In this document: positions 22,507 through 32,736 of the stretch, one piece after another | How positions within the stretch are numbered: position 1 is the stretch's first letter | Layout: every line of letters begins with the position of its first letter | Source: Portunus trituberculatus | Taxonomy: Eukaryota; Arthropoda; Malacostraca; Decapoda; Portunidae | Direction: 5' to 3' | Length of the DNA stretch: 64,000 bases | Assembly (NCBI RefSeq): GCF_017591435.1 | Contig: NC_059268.1 | Coordinates: 3,498,452-3,562,451 of the forward strand | Notes under the pieces: generated by a model | Told to the model about the DNA's origin: nothing | The model's database searches: none | Seen by the model: the letters and a program-made list of their open reading frames with translations, nothing else | Translations under genes and position numbers: made by a program

Positions 22507-23409
22507 CAGGCAAGCCCCGCTTAACAAAGGGGTTACGTTCCTAAAAACCCTTCGTTAAGCGAATCGATTATAACAAGTTTAACCCCTAACTTGAACTTCC
22601 ATTGAGAGTACACAAAGCAAGAATGCATCATACTACAGTGAAAGGCTTAATGAAAGTAAAAATTATGAAGTTAAACATTTAGGCAGTTTAGTTTAAGTCA
22701 TTATAATGTACACTAATGTATGTATGTACGTAACTTTATAATGTTGATGATCTTAAATTTATGAAGGGAGGGAGAGTGAAATGGGAAAGACACTACCCGG
22801 CAACCTGTGGAATGTAAACAAAGGGCGCATCATTGTATCACATACAAAACTTATGTACCACATTTCCTCAAGGCTTTCCATTTTATCCATTGTAGTCACG
22901 AGTTCAGGTGGTTCTTTTAGCTTGCAAGGAAGATACGGTCTCATCAGCCTTCTTAATAGAGTCTGCTGACTTGAAAATAGTAGAGACAGTAGATGGAGTC
23001 AAGATGGTGGCAAGCAATGCTATTAGTTTTCTTGCCTCTCGTGTCTATGAATAATATCCAGCTTCACTTCGAGAGTAAGAGACTTCCTGGTCTTCTTAGC
23101 AACGCTAGGTGACATTGCAGGGCGTTTTGGTGGCAAGTTGAGCGAGGGATGACGAGCTGCTGCTGACGCTGTTATTGTTTTGAACAAGGGGAGTGAGTGG
23201 TGCGTGTGTTGTCCACGAGAGGTGCTGGTGTATTCAAAAGCTTGTCAACTTGCGTGATATGGCAGGACTTTCAAACTTGGAAAAAATTACCTGGATAAAA
23301 CTTCGTTAAAGCGAGTTTGGTGTTCATTAAACGAGCAGATGGTAGTAAAGTGAAACCTTCATTGTAGCGAAATTTCGTTGTGTGAACCTTTGTTAAGCGG
23401 GGTTGCCTG
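22507..23409. mobile_element. Tigger/pogo-like nonautonomous DNA transposon
   Basis: The element is 903 bp, starts CAGGCAAGCCCCGCTTAAC and ends with the inverted form GTTAAGCGGGGTTGCCTG. Both sides are flanked by TA. Terminal CAG/CTG with a TA duplication is the pogo/Tigger pattern of the Tc1/mariner superfamily. LINE A10 sequence resumes exactly on the other side, so it is an insertion into that copy. No long transposase frame is visible. The only open stretches (about 22781-22969) show no recognised motif. Confidence 0.82.
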
Positions 23410-23723
23410 TATTTGCTTCAACATACAAGACACTAACAAATATCAGGGTGGCTTTCAATTACGAGTACATGGATAAGAGTATGATGAAACAATCATAACC
23501 AATATGATAAGACCTAGACTTGAATATGCAGCAATGGTGTGGTCAACATATATGCAAAAGGACATCAGGAAAATAAAATGAATCCAAAGGACAGCTACAA
23601 AGATGGTGCCAGAAATAAAGGATCTTCCCTATGAAGAAAGACTAAAGGAAATTTAACTACCAACTTTGAAGAATAGACAGGAGGATATCTAATAATGATG
23701 TAGAAGATAGTGAACCGTATGGA

Positions 23724-23888
23724 AAAGATAGACAAGACCTGGTATCACCAACAAAAGATGGAGATAGACAAACAAGAGGACATTCTAAGAAGGTCATGAA
23801 AAGTCAAAGATAGACAAGACCTGGTATCACCAACAGAAGATGGAGATAGACAAACAAGAGGACACTCTACGAACATCATGAAAAGTCA
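23724..23888. repeat. 82-bp tandem duplication inside A10
   Basis: Two adjacent copies begin AAAGATAGACAAGACCTGGT at 23724 and 23806. The period of 82 bp does not keep frame. Confidence 0.87.
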
Positions 23889-24065
23889 GTGTTTGAGGAA
23901 CATTAAAAAGTTTAATTTTCCAATTAGGATGATGGATATCTGGAACAACTTGAGTGAAGAGATTGTAACAGCATAAAGTGTGCATAAATTTAAGGAAAAG
24001 TTGGATAAAATTAGATATGGAGATGAGTTCCACTTGAACCCTGTAATATACAACTAGATAAATAC

Positions 24066-24362
24066 ATTTGGAGGCGGTGGCCTAGTGGATAAGGTGGTGA
24101 GCATGGGATCGGGCAGACGTCCATGCGTAGATTCAAATCCCACCACGTATCGCCTTGATACTTAGCCATTTGTCAAGTGGTTTAAAGTTACCTACATGTC
24201 ACCATGATACCTAGGTTCTAGGTGGTTACACCAAAGATGCACTTGGGTGGTGATATGGGCTCTAACATGGGTACCATTATAAATAAAATTGGCTGCGCTT
24301 CTAATGGGTAGAAGCTGAACAGCGCTTCCTTTACTCTTCAAGTGGGGGAAAAAAAAAAAAAG
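24066..24362 (+). mobile_element. Second tRNA-like SINE (SINE2), full copy
   Basis: It has a tRNA-like head with an A box around CTAGTGGATAAGGTGG and a B box around GATTCAAATCC. The body contains CACCATGATACCTAGGTTCT and GAAGCTGAACAGCGCTTCC. A poly(A)-like tail lies at 24350-24362. Other copies are at 25727-26944 (split) and 39278-39586 (reverse strand). It starts right after the 3' end of LINE copy A10. Confidence 0.82.
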
Positions 24363-24522
24363 CTAAATACTTGTAGCTTGGAACATGGGAAAGTTGGTGC
24401 ATTTTATGGATTATTTACTGGAGAATGAAAGGAAGACAAAAGAAGTTCTCTTGCAATTACAATATTAACCAAGTAATCATAAATATCATGATTTTTAGTC
24501 TTTATTTCCAAGATATCTAAAT

Positions 24523-24594
<72 letters not shown>

Positions 24595-25726
24595 GGTATT
24601 GATGGATAAGAGGCCAGATGAGAAATGTAGAAACAAGGAGGGAGTGGGGATGGGGGAGGCAGACATGTGGGGGTTGCCAAAGGAGGTATGGCTTAATTCA
24701 CACATCATGACTTCTGGCCAATGATATTTTACCTACTAAAATCCCTGAAACTGACAAGTCTCTTTAGTTAAAAATAGGGATAGGAAAGCTCCTTCACTAA
24801 GTATGGAGCTGACTGTACATGAACAAATTCATACTCACAAAAAGCCTGATCATGACTGGAACAATTAAGAACTTGTATCACAGTGTATCACAACAAGCTG
24901 AAAATTAAAACAACACTTATCATCACATTACTAGTAATATTGTTGAAATTTAAATAAAAAAAATTCAAGTAAACCCTGTACATTCAATTCTACAACTATT
25001 TCTAAATATTAAGTGAACTGAGACAACACAAAACTCCTAACTTCATAGTTGTTTTGCCTAGAGATAAGATGTGAAGTTTCCAGTTTTGATATCAGTAAAT
25101 GACCAATAAAACATATACAAAGTAGAAGAGAACAATTGAGCATTATTGAAGAAGAAAGGCAGTTATCTGGAAGACTGTATTGAGTTGATAGATACATATA
25201 TTAAGCTTTTGAGGTATTGAACAATATAAGTTTGCTCTACCATAATCAAAAAGACATCACGCGTTTTGTGGCTTGCATGAGCTGTTTAATTCCTGAAGGG
25301 TTAGATATCTCTGAAAAAATGTGAAGAACTGCACAGTGGTATTATAAGCATATAAGAAGATATGAACAGAGGTTTGGCTTACATGATCATTGATTAATAA
25401 CAAGAACAGAATAGGTGACATGAAGGAACAACAGTGTTAAGAGTTTGGAGAACAGTTACCATCTGCGACAATAATAATAGAGGTCAGAAAAGAAATCTGA
25501 GAAGTTACAAAGATAAAAACTGTAGGAGAATAGTTTGAAAATTGAAGCTTTGTGCCAAATTTTATCAAATACTTTCTGATAAGTATAAAATTTCACTAAA
25601 TTCTCTAAAAGAGCATTACCAAGACTCAGTAAAGAATCAAATCACCAGCACAACACCAATGATGGACCCATACTGTCAATCAGATATAAGGATGAAAAGT
25701 GATAGATAGTGATAAGTAGATATAAG
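24363..25726. other. Intergenic, no gene seen
   Basis: AT-rich sequence with no recognisable coding region. It holds a (GA)n microsatellite at 24525-24591. The remaining short open frames show no known motif. Confidence 0.6.
24525..24591. repeat. (GA)n microsatellite
   Basis: About 33 GA units without interruption. Confidence 0.97.
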
Positions 25727-25867
25727 GGAGGCGGTGGCGTAGTGGATAAGGTGGTGAGCGTGGGATCGGGCAGACGTCCACGCGTAGGTTCAAATCCCAC
25801 CACGTACAGACTTAAAACACTTTGCCATTTGTCGAGTGGTTTAAAGTTACCTACATGTCACCATGAT

Positions 25868-26497
25868 GGAGGGATGTTGGCTAGAGGCAGTAGAGGAAGG
25901 AAAGGATTTAGGAGTAGTGATAGACAGGACTATAAAATTTTCAAAGCAATGTTTAGAAGCAAGAAATAGGGCAAATAGGATCCTGGGTTTTATAAATAGA
26001 AATGTTAGTTATAAAAGTAAGGAAGTGGTGCGTAGCTTATATAATTCCAATGTTAGGCCCCATTTAGAGTATTGCATACAGGCCTGGTCACCCCACTATA
26101 GGCAGGATATCAACATGTTAGAAGCAGTTCAGAGAAGAGCAACTAGGATGATACCAGCATTAAAGCGCCTGGAGTATAGAGATAGATTAAAGGAATTAAA
26201 CATGTTTTCATTTGAGAGGAGATTTATAAGAGGGATATGATAGAGTTATTTAAAATGTTCTCAGATACAAACTACATAGATGTGAGATCTTTCTTTACCT
26301 TAGAGGAGGAAATAGGACTAGAAATCATGGCAGGAAGATTAGAAAGCAAAGGCTGCAGGTTAGATATAAGAAAATATTTCTTTAGTCATAGGGTGGTAGA
26401 CTTCTGGAATGCATTGCCAGAGAGGGTTGTAAATAGCACTAGTTTGACAATGTTTAAAAACAGATTAGATAAGCACTTAAATTTATTAGATTTATAA
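25868..26497 (+). pseudogene. Reverse transcriptase C-terminus of family B LINE
   Basis: Positions 25885-26240 read Glu-Glu-Gly-Lys-Asp-Leu-Gly-Val-Val, then Ala-Asn-Arg-Ile-Leu-Gly, Arg-Pro-His-Leu-Glu-Tyr-Cys, Ala-Trp-Ser-Pro and Arg-Arg-Ala-Thr-Arg-Met-Ile-Pro. This is the region that follows the polymerase motifs in CR1-type LINEs. A one-base shift near 26235 moves the frame. Reading continues at 26237-26497 with Met-Ile-Glu-Leu-Phe-Lys-Met-Phe and Phe-Trp-Asn-Ala-Leu-Pro, and ends at a natural stop. The catalytic Asp-Asp motif is upstream and absent. Confidence 0.85.
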
Positions 26498-26771
26498 TTA
26501 TGTATAGCACTGCATGATAGTTTTATAAGAAATTTACTATAGTTAAACAAGACATGATCCCCATGTATGGGGACCACAAATTGTAGAGGATTTCGCTGCA
26601 GGACTTAGCCCTGTTAATGGGCCTAATATTTAGAATTAGTATATAATGTATTGTGTACTTGTAAGTGTATCTTTAAGTACTGATGACGAGGTCGCTGTGC
26701 GACTGATACAGGATAACCTAGATGGGCCCTGGTGGCCCTTTGTTATCCTATTATTTATGTTATGTTATGTT
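25868..26771 (+). mobile_element. Family B CR1-like LINE, 5'-truncated insertion
   Basis: The C-terminal end of a reverse transcriptase ORF is followed by a 3' UTR (26498-26750) that matches the family B element at 2085-2290, and by a TTATG-type tandem tail at about 26756-26771. ATGAT occurs on both sides (25863-25867 and 26772-26776), consistent with a short target-site duplication. Because ATG overlaps the tail repeat, its exact length is uncertain. Confidence 0.85.
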
Positions 26772-26944
26772 ATGATACCCAGGTTCTAGGTGGTTACACT
26801 CAAGATGAGCTTGGGTGGTGATATGGGCCCTAATATGGGTACCACTATAAATAAAATTGCCTGCGCCACTAATGGGCGGAAGCTGAACAGCGCTTCCCAT
26901 ACACTCTTCAAGTGTGCCTACAGGCGCTATAGGCCTTACCATAA

Positions 26945-28288
26945 AATTAAAAAAAAAAAATAAAAATAAAGATAGAATCTTCCTGTTGAAAATAGATTGA
27001 AAACTTTAAAGAAACAGGATATCAAAGCAATAGGACAGTACATAGTTAGGAGACCATCATCCTTTTTGGAAATACTGAATGTTAGCAACCTTTCATGTAA
27101 GAAGAAAAGACAAATACTGATAAACAAACTGAAAGAGTTTGATTAGGCAAGGTGCAAGCACAGAGGCATAGTTAGAGAACAATTGGAGGGACCCCATCAG
27201 CCCCATGAATCTTCCAAGGGTTAACACTAGCAAGGGTATGGACAATTGCAAAAGCTTTTAATGGGTAAAACAACATAGCCAGAGGGTTGGAGAGAGGGAA
27301 GAACAAGCCCTTATCATTCACAGTAGAGATTTTCGCAAAAGTTTGAGCAGAGTTCAGTTACAGTTACAGCACTAAAGTGGAAGCTGTGTAGGGTGCATTG
27401 TTAAGGGATGTTGCCATGGGGAATATTTTTGATTGGGGGTTGGGGCTCAGATGGCCTTGATAACAGACATCACTTACAGACCACTGTGCCTGCAACCAAA
27501 CAACCAGTAATAATTTATGGTGCATTATTCAAAAGCCTCATATCTGGAAGCTGGAAGCCAGAGTCTTCTGCCTTGTTGAGGTCTAACAGTTTCTGCATCA
27601 TGCTGTGGCTCATGCTATGTCCTCCTTGCCTACAATCACCTTGCATGTGTTGGTATGCCACCCATGTTCACCTCCCATGTATTGGGATGCCAGTTCTTTT
27701 ACCATAGAGTAGAAATACTGAAGCCTAGAGTGGAGTGAGGCTTGTAGTGCCCACATCTAGCCTTGTGAGTTCTGTGTGCAAGGTCGAATGATTCTGTGCT
27801 GTGCAAGAGTATGGATGGTGTGTGTTGCAGGCATGCAGCTCTATCTCAGATGAGGGAAGTAGTGCCTGTGGTGACCTGTAAGTCACAAGGTGACGATGTT
27901 CTGTTTTCTGGTGATGAAATATATATCTGTGTTGTGCATGTCCTGAGCCCTTTGGGTTGCTTCCACTTGCATTGTGGTGCCTGGTGATAGAGAGAGTGCT
28001 GTCCTAACTACTACTGCCTCCATACCAGTTGCTGCCTGTCCAGGTAGATGTGTTACTAGTGGGTGTACAGGTGTGGGTGGCACAGCACTAAAATATGGTG
28101 AATGTTTCCTTCCCAAACTCTTTACTTCCATTCATTCAGACAAAAAGATTCATCCCCCACCTAAAAAAATTTCAAGGAAAGAGAAAATGAACAGGCTACT
28201 TTGCATGACTAAGTAACACAAGCATACATGTTTTCAGCTTATTTTATAGATCCTGATAAAATTGATATTAATGGTCAAGTATAGCTAT
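26945..28288. other. Intergenic, no gene seen
   Basis: No recognised gene or repeat. Open stretches such as 27408-27707 and 27974-28216 are short, lack known motifs and show no flanking splice logic that I could support. Confidence 0.55.
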
Positions 28289-28289
28289 G

Positions 28290-28603
28290 CCTCCATATTT
28301 TTTTATTATTTCGTTCCACACCTTCACAAAACCCAAAGTATATACACATCATATGATAGTATAAAGTGGCAGAAAAATGTCACTAATCTTCTCAATACTA
28401 CAGGTGATTAGGTATTTTTCCTAAGCCAGGTTTTTGTAACTACCCACCACGAGCAGAAATGAAACCTGGCTTAGGAGAAATTCTGAGTCACCTGTAGCAT
28501 CAAGAGGATTAGTGACATTTTTCTGCCACTTTATACTATCATATGAAAAGTATACTGTGGGTTTTATGAAGGCGTGGAAGGAAATAACAAAGAAATACTA
28601 AGG

Positions 28604-28604
<1 letters not shown>
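28290..28604. mobile_element. Foldback (inverted-repeat) element 1
   Basis: The left arm (28290-28432) and right arm (28461-28604) are inverted copies. For example CATATGATAGTATAAAGTGG near 28350 pairs with CCACTTTATACTATCATATG near 28525. The arms are about 140 bp with a loop of about 28 bp. The outer ends are CCTCC and GGAGG. No coding potential; a MITE-like or foldback element. Confidence 0.85.

Positions 28605-28606
<2 letters not shown>

Positions 28607-28688
<82 letters not shown>
28607..28688. repeat. (TA)n microsatellite
   Basis: A TA run of 82 bp beginning directly after foldback element 1. Confidence 0.97.
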
Positions 28689-28690
<2 letters not shown>

Positions 28691-28962
28691 AAATATAGTA
28701 TATTGCCAGTAAACATTATTATGAAGATATACAGATAATAAAAAAAATAACAAAACACAGATTTCACACAAAAATAATTAGGTACGGTTTGGTTTTCATT
28801 AAGTTGATCGACGTTAGGTTAGGAGTTGAACAATATAGGCAAGTGCACCTGAAGTGTACTGGCTGATTAACTATTCCCAGGTGTAAGTTTTGGATTTAGA
28901 GACTGTTATGCCTGAAGTGATTAGTATATTAAGAGATGTCCATGTTTGTTTTAATGATTGGT

Positions 28963-29238
28963 GACTATAGTCTGCCTGTTTTGATTATCTCAGAGCAAAC
29001 CGTGTGTTCGGTTGGCAGCCCTGCCTCACCTTTGCTCTCGCTCAACCCCGCTGAGACGCAGATTCATTAACAAATGAAATTTGTGTAATTTGTGTCGTTA
29101 CTGAGTAAAGTGAATAAATATAAATGTTTGTTAATGAATCTGTGTCTCAGCGGGGCTGAGCGAGAGCAGAGGTGAGGCAGGGCTGCCAACCGAACACACG
29201 GTTTGCTCTGAGATAATCAACATGGACTGACTATAGTA
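28963..29238. mobile_element. Foldback (inverted-repeat) element 2
   Basis: The left arm (28963-29074) is the inverse of the right arm (29127-29238). TTGATTATCTCAGAGCAAAC near 28981 pairs with GTTTGCTCTGAGATAATCAA near 29201. The loop of about 52 bp is AT-rich. No open frame. Confidence 0.85.
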
Positions 29239-29239
29239 A

Positions 29240-29653
29240 TAATACTTATTTATCCTTACACCTACCAGGAAAATCTGATTAAGAATGCAATCACCAAAAA
29301 ACAAATATTAATTACATAATTACTATATAATACAATTACAGTAGAATTACACATGTATCACTCTTGCAGACCAAGTTATATTTCTTTTCTTCTGGTACAT
29401 GCTAATATTAAATACAAAATACCCGATGCCATGATTTCCCTTTGCTAGAAAACGAGATTGAATAGAAGACAGTATGTAAGTTATTTCTTACCTAGTTCTC
29501 TTACCTTGTGGGTTTCCCACCCCCACACATCAAATGGAGGATAAAAACAGGAAGCCACACTCTGCTGATGTGCCAACCTATACACAACTTCATGAGTAAT
29601 AAAAGTTGACAAGAACAGGCTGGAAAGTGCATCATAAGCAACAATATATGACT
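29240..29653. other. Left flank of hAT insertion
   Basis: AT-rich sequence. On the minus strand 29510-29653 can be read as a continuation of the LINE fragment right of the hAT element, probably its 3' UTR. No gene is supported. Confidence 0.4.
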
Positions 29654-29661
29654 GTCTAGCA
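29654..29661. other. hAT target-site duplication, left
   Basis: GTCTAGCA, identical to 32710-32717. Confidence 0.95.
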
Positions 29662-32600
29662 CAGTGGTTCCCAAACTTTTTCTGGTCGTTACCCACTTTT
29701 CATACATGATCCTTGTCCATGGCCCACAACCATAACCCGTGACTGTCTACAGTCCTACACTCATTAGGTCCATATAAAAACCACTCTAGCAAATCCTGTA
29801 ATTTTATTGATTCCATTTGTTATTTTTTCTTTTATTAATTATTAATAAAGAAATTTGTATTTTGCCTTTGCTGAATCTCCTATAATTATTGAAATGGTAC
29901 TAAAGAAGTAATATAATGCACATTAAAAATTCATATGTAGAGTAATTAAAATTGCATTATTGTGAAAAGCTGTTTCAGCAATAAGCAAAAAAATAAGAAA
30001 CAAAGAAATTCCACTGGATTGAAAAAGTGTATTAATCCCACGCAATGTGATCTGATCTTTGAATCTTACAAATCTGATAACTTTGTAATTCTGAAATGAA
30101 ATGCTATCATAGGGAGTCATAATTAACTGCCACAACCATGGCCTTCAGTGGCCACACACCCACCTCCTCCCAGACCATTTGCTTCTGAACGTTCATGCCA
30201 CGTTCATGTTTCCTTCACTTTTGAATCCCCATTCCACTCAGTGTGAAGGGTGATGTTGCAGATTATCAACAAGCTTCTTGATTCTTGGTTTTGTTTCACT
30301 TAAAGCACACCGTAGGTCATGCTTCACTTCAAGTCTGTTGCGATATTTCGTTTTAATGTGGAGTAGTTGAGAGAATGCAGCCTCGCAGGAATAAGTTGAT
30401 GAAAATGGTAGGAGGTGGCGAAAAGCTAAGTCACATAAGTTTGGGTATGAAGCTGCCATTGATGACCAAAATACTGTGAGAGATTCAGTTTCAAACTTCA
30501 TCTTAGCTCCTGAATCCTCCTGAAGTGTCAACAGCTCAGTTTGGCCATCATCATTGTCATCAGGAATGCATGTCACTGCAGCAGTGAAGGGGGCCCTTAC
30601 TAGCCGAGAAGTTAGGCTTTGGATATCTGGGAAGTATCTTTTAAACTCCTTCCAAGGCCTCAAGATGTTGGGTAATCAAGTTCTGCGTAGCAGCATCACA
30701 CTTCTCTACAATTTCTGACACTGTCTCCAGCATTGCCAAGTTTCCCATTCCAACTTTGCGCCTCCAATTCTCCATCTTACGAATGAAAGCTTTGATTTTG
30801 TCCACAAAATCGATTATCAAGCTTCCTTTCCCTTGGAGTTCCAGGTTCAGTGTGTTCAACTGTCTAAATATGTCAACAAGATAGGCTAGCCGTATTTCGA
30901 AGCTATCTGCAGACCATGCTGACAGCAAATCTTGCTTGTTCTGTATTCTGAGAAAGAGGCTGATCTCTTCTCTGAGCTCAAATACACGTTGAACTACATT
31001 TCCTTTTGATAGCCAGCGAACTGCTGTATGAAATAGGAGGGTCTCATGAGCTGCATCCATATCTTGGCAGAGTCTCTTGAAAAGGCGTGTGTTAAGAGCA
31101 CTACCTTTTACAAAGTTAACTGTCTTTATAATTGTATTCAGAGTGTCCTGTAATTCTGAGGGTAGCGTTTTTGATGCAAGAGCTTGCCTGTGGATCATGC
31201 AGTGAAGAGGATAGCATTTGGTGCTTTTTGTATAACTCTTGTAACAAAACCTGACTGAGAACCCAACATGGCTGGAGCCCCGTCTGTGCATATCCCACAA
31301 AGATTGCCCCAGTCAAGACCTTCAGATTCAAAGAATTCTGTAAGTTTCTGCATTACATCTTCACCTTTTGTAGATTGTTCAAGAGGCTCACAAAACAAGA
31401 ATTCCTCCTTCAGATCCTCATCATGAACATACCTTACAAAAGCCAGGAGTTGTGAGCAGGACTGGACGTCAGTGGACTCATCGAGTTGAATACTGAATAA
31501 TCCAGCTCTTTTGATTTCCTGTATCACCTGCTCTCTGATGTCATCAGATATTTGGGAGATTCGGCGTTGCACTGTATTATTTGAGAGTGAAATAGCATTC
31601 AGCTTTTCAGCACTTTTCTCACCCAAAACAAGCTTTACCATTGTTTTGGCACATGGCAAAATTAATTCCTCCCCAATTGTGTGAGGCTTCTTTTTCTTTG
31701 CTATTTCAAGGGCTACAAGAAATGATGCCTCCACTACGGCAGCATTTTGTTGATGAAAGGAACCACTGGCATCAAGTCGCTGTCTCTTCATGTTCAATTC
31801 TTGTCGACTAAAGAAGGAACGATCTTTGCCAACATGTTGAGGATGCTTGGTTTCCAGATGTAATCTAAGCTTACTGGGCCTTAGTGATTCAGCTGTGAGT
31901 ATTTTGTGACAAATCACACACTGAGGCTTCACTACACCTTTATCAGTGATGCTTGTAAATCCAAAATCCAGGTAGTTGTCATCATAGTTGCGTTTCTTAT
32001 TAGAAGCCATCACTGTACCTGCAATGCACAAACAAAAAACTGCTATTTCTAACACCGCAAACATATGTCATCACCCATGATTAGAATAATAAAATGATAA
32101 ATATGAGGTAGAAAGGAAGTTAGATTTAACGTTACAAAAAAGTTATAGAATGTGCATAAATACAGCAGATATTATTTACCTTCTTAATATACTTCATGAT
32201 GCAGGGCTTACTTACCATTAAAGTGGTATTGATGTTGGCTTAAGTTCATATAATACTGAAGTATTCACAGGTGGGAGGAAACTGATTATATGGGGAGGCA
32301 CACACGGTGATCAATGTTGTAACTGTGAATGTCTGGTTAACTGAATAATATGAACATCCTTGCTGATACGTAAGATTCAAGACCAGGTTATCATACAGAA
32401 TACACAGCTTAGGAAGCCTTAGATTAGAATTATGTTGAGTTAAAATTATCTTGCTTCCCTAATACATCCCCATGTCTTGTTTTATGTCAAGAACACAGAA
32501 TCAGATAAAAAAAAAAAAAGGGACGTATTACCCATGTGTCTGGCAGCAAGGCATTGCACAAACCTGTACTGAACCTGTAAGTTCCCTCCACTGGCTACCT

Positions 32601-32709
32601 ACCCGCTAAACTCCTTTGGTTTTATTTATGCATAGCCTCAGATTATGGTCCCCTACATTCTGCTATATGGCCCCCCAGGGGGCCATGGCCCGCAGTTTGG
32701 GAACCACTG
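29662..32709 (-). mobile_element. hAT-family DNA transposon with matching target duplications
   Basis: The terminal inverted repeats CAGTGGTTCCCAAACT (29662) and AGTTTGGGAACCACTG (ending 32709) bound 3048 bp. The 8-bp sequence GTCTAGCA flanks both sides exactly (29654-29661 and 32710-32717). Both are hallmarks of hAT insertion. A ZBED-type transposase frame fills the centre on the minus strand. It sits inside what looks like an older minus-strand LINE remnant. Confidence 0.95.
30238..32010 (-). pseudogene. hAT transposase, ZBED5/FAM200-like, two frameshifts
   Basis: The start is Met-Ala-Ser-Asn-Lys-Lys-Arg at 32010. A BED-type zinc finger follows (Cys-Val-Ile-Cys-His-Lys, then His-Leu-Glu-Thr-Lys-His, residues about 27-55). 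The RNase-H-like core has Leu-Asp-Glu-Ser-Thr-Asp and Cys-Thr-Asp-Gly-Ala-Pro-Ala-Met. The dimerisation region ends the protein (Phe-Ser-Ser-Thr-Tyr-Ser-Cys-Glu-Ala-Ala-Phe-Ser near residue 545). The frame shifts near 31205, just before Cys-Met-Ile-His-Arg-Gln-Ala-Leu, and shifts back near 30655. About 590 residues would be a normal length for this group. The relatives are domesticated or active hAT transposases, which cut and paste DNA. Frameshifts in the element or errors in the assembly are both possible. Confidence 0.88.
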
Positions 32710-32717
32710 GTCTAGCA
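32710..32717. other. hAT target-site duplication, right
   Basis: GTCTAGCA, identical to 29654-29661. Confidence 0.95.
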
Positions 32718-32736
32718 GAACCACAGAAACTGTTGC

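Larger units (their letters stand above)
21294..24065 (+). mobile_element. Family A LINE copy A10, 5' truncated and split (type ii)
   Basis: It starts in the linker (Tyr-Ile-Asn-Gly-Lys-Met-Thr-Asn-Arg-Glu), matching A7 at about 12830. It then runs through an eroded reverse transcriptase to a type ii 3' end at about 24060. A Tigger-like element at 22507-23409 splits it, and LINE sequence resumes at 23410. It carries two internal tandem duplications. It directly follows the A9 tail. Confidence 0.85.
25727..26944 (+). mobile_element. SINE2 copy split by a LINE insertion
   Basis: The tRNA-like head and first half are at 25727-25867 and the second half is at 26772-26944. Joined at ATGAT they match the uninterrupted copy at 24066-24362. 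The intervening 25868-26771 is a family B LINE end. Confidence 0.87.

Noticed and set aside
1..24065. A satellite or tandem segmental duplication instead of separate insertions
   Set aside because: Copies differ in 5' end, 3' subfamily and divergence, so they are not units of one repeat; not fully excluded without alignment.
25727..25805. A tRNA gene with an odd anticodon loop
   Set aside because: Same head occurs at 24066 and in reverse at 39586 with a common body; it is SINE2.
27408..28216. Open frames of 80-100 codons in the 27.4-28.2 kb interval
   Set aside because: No recognisable motif, no neighbouring exon and composition like the surrounding intergenic DNA.
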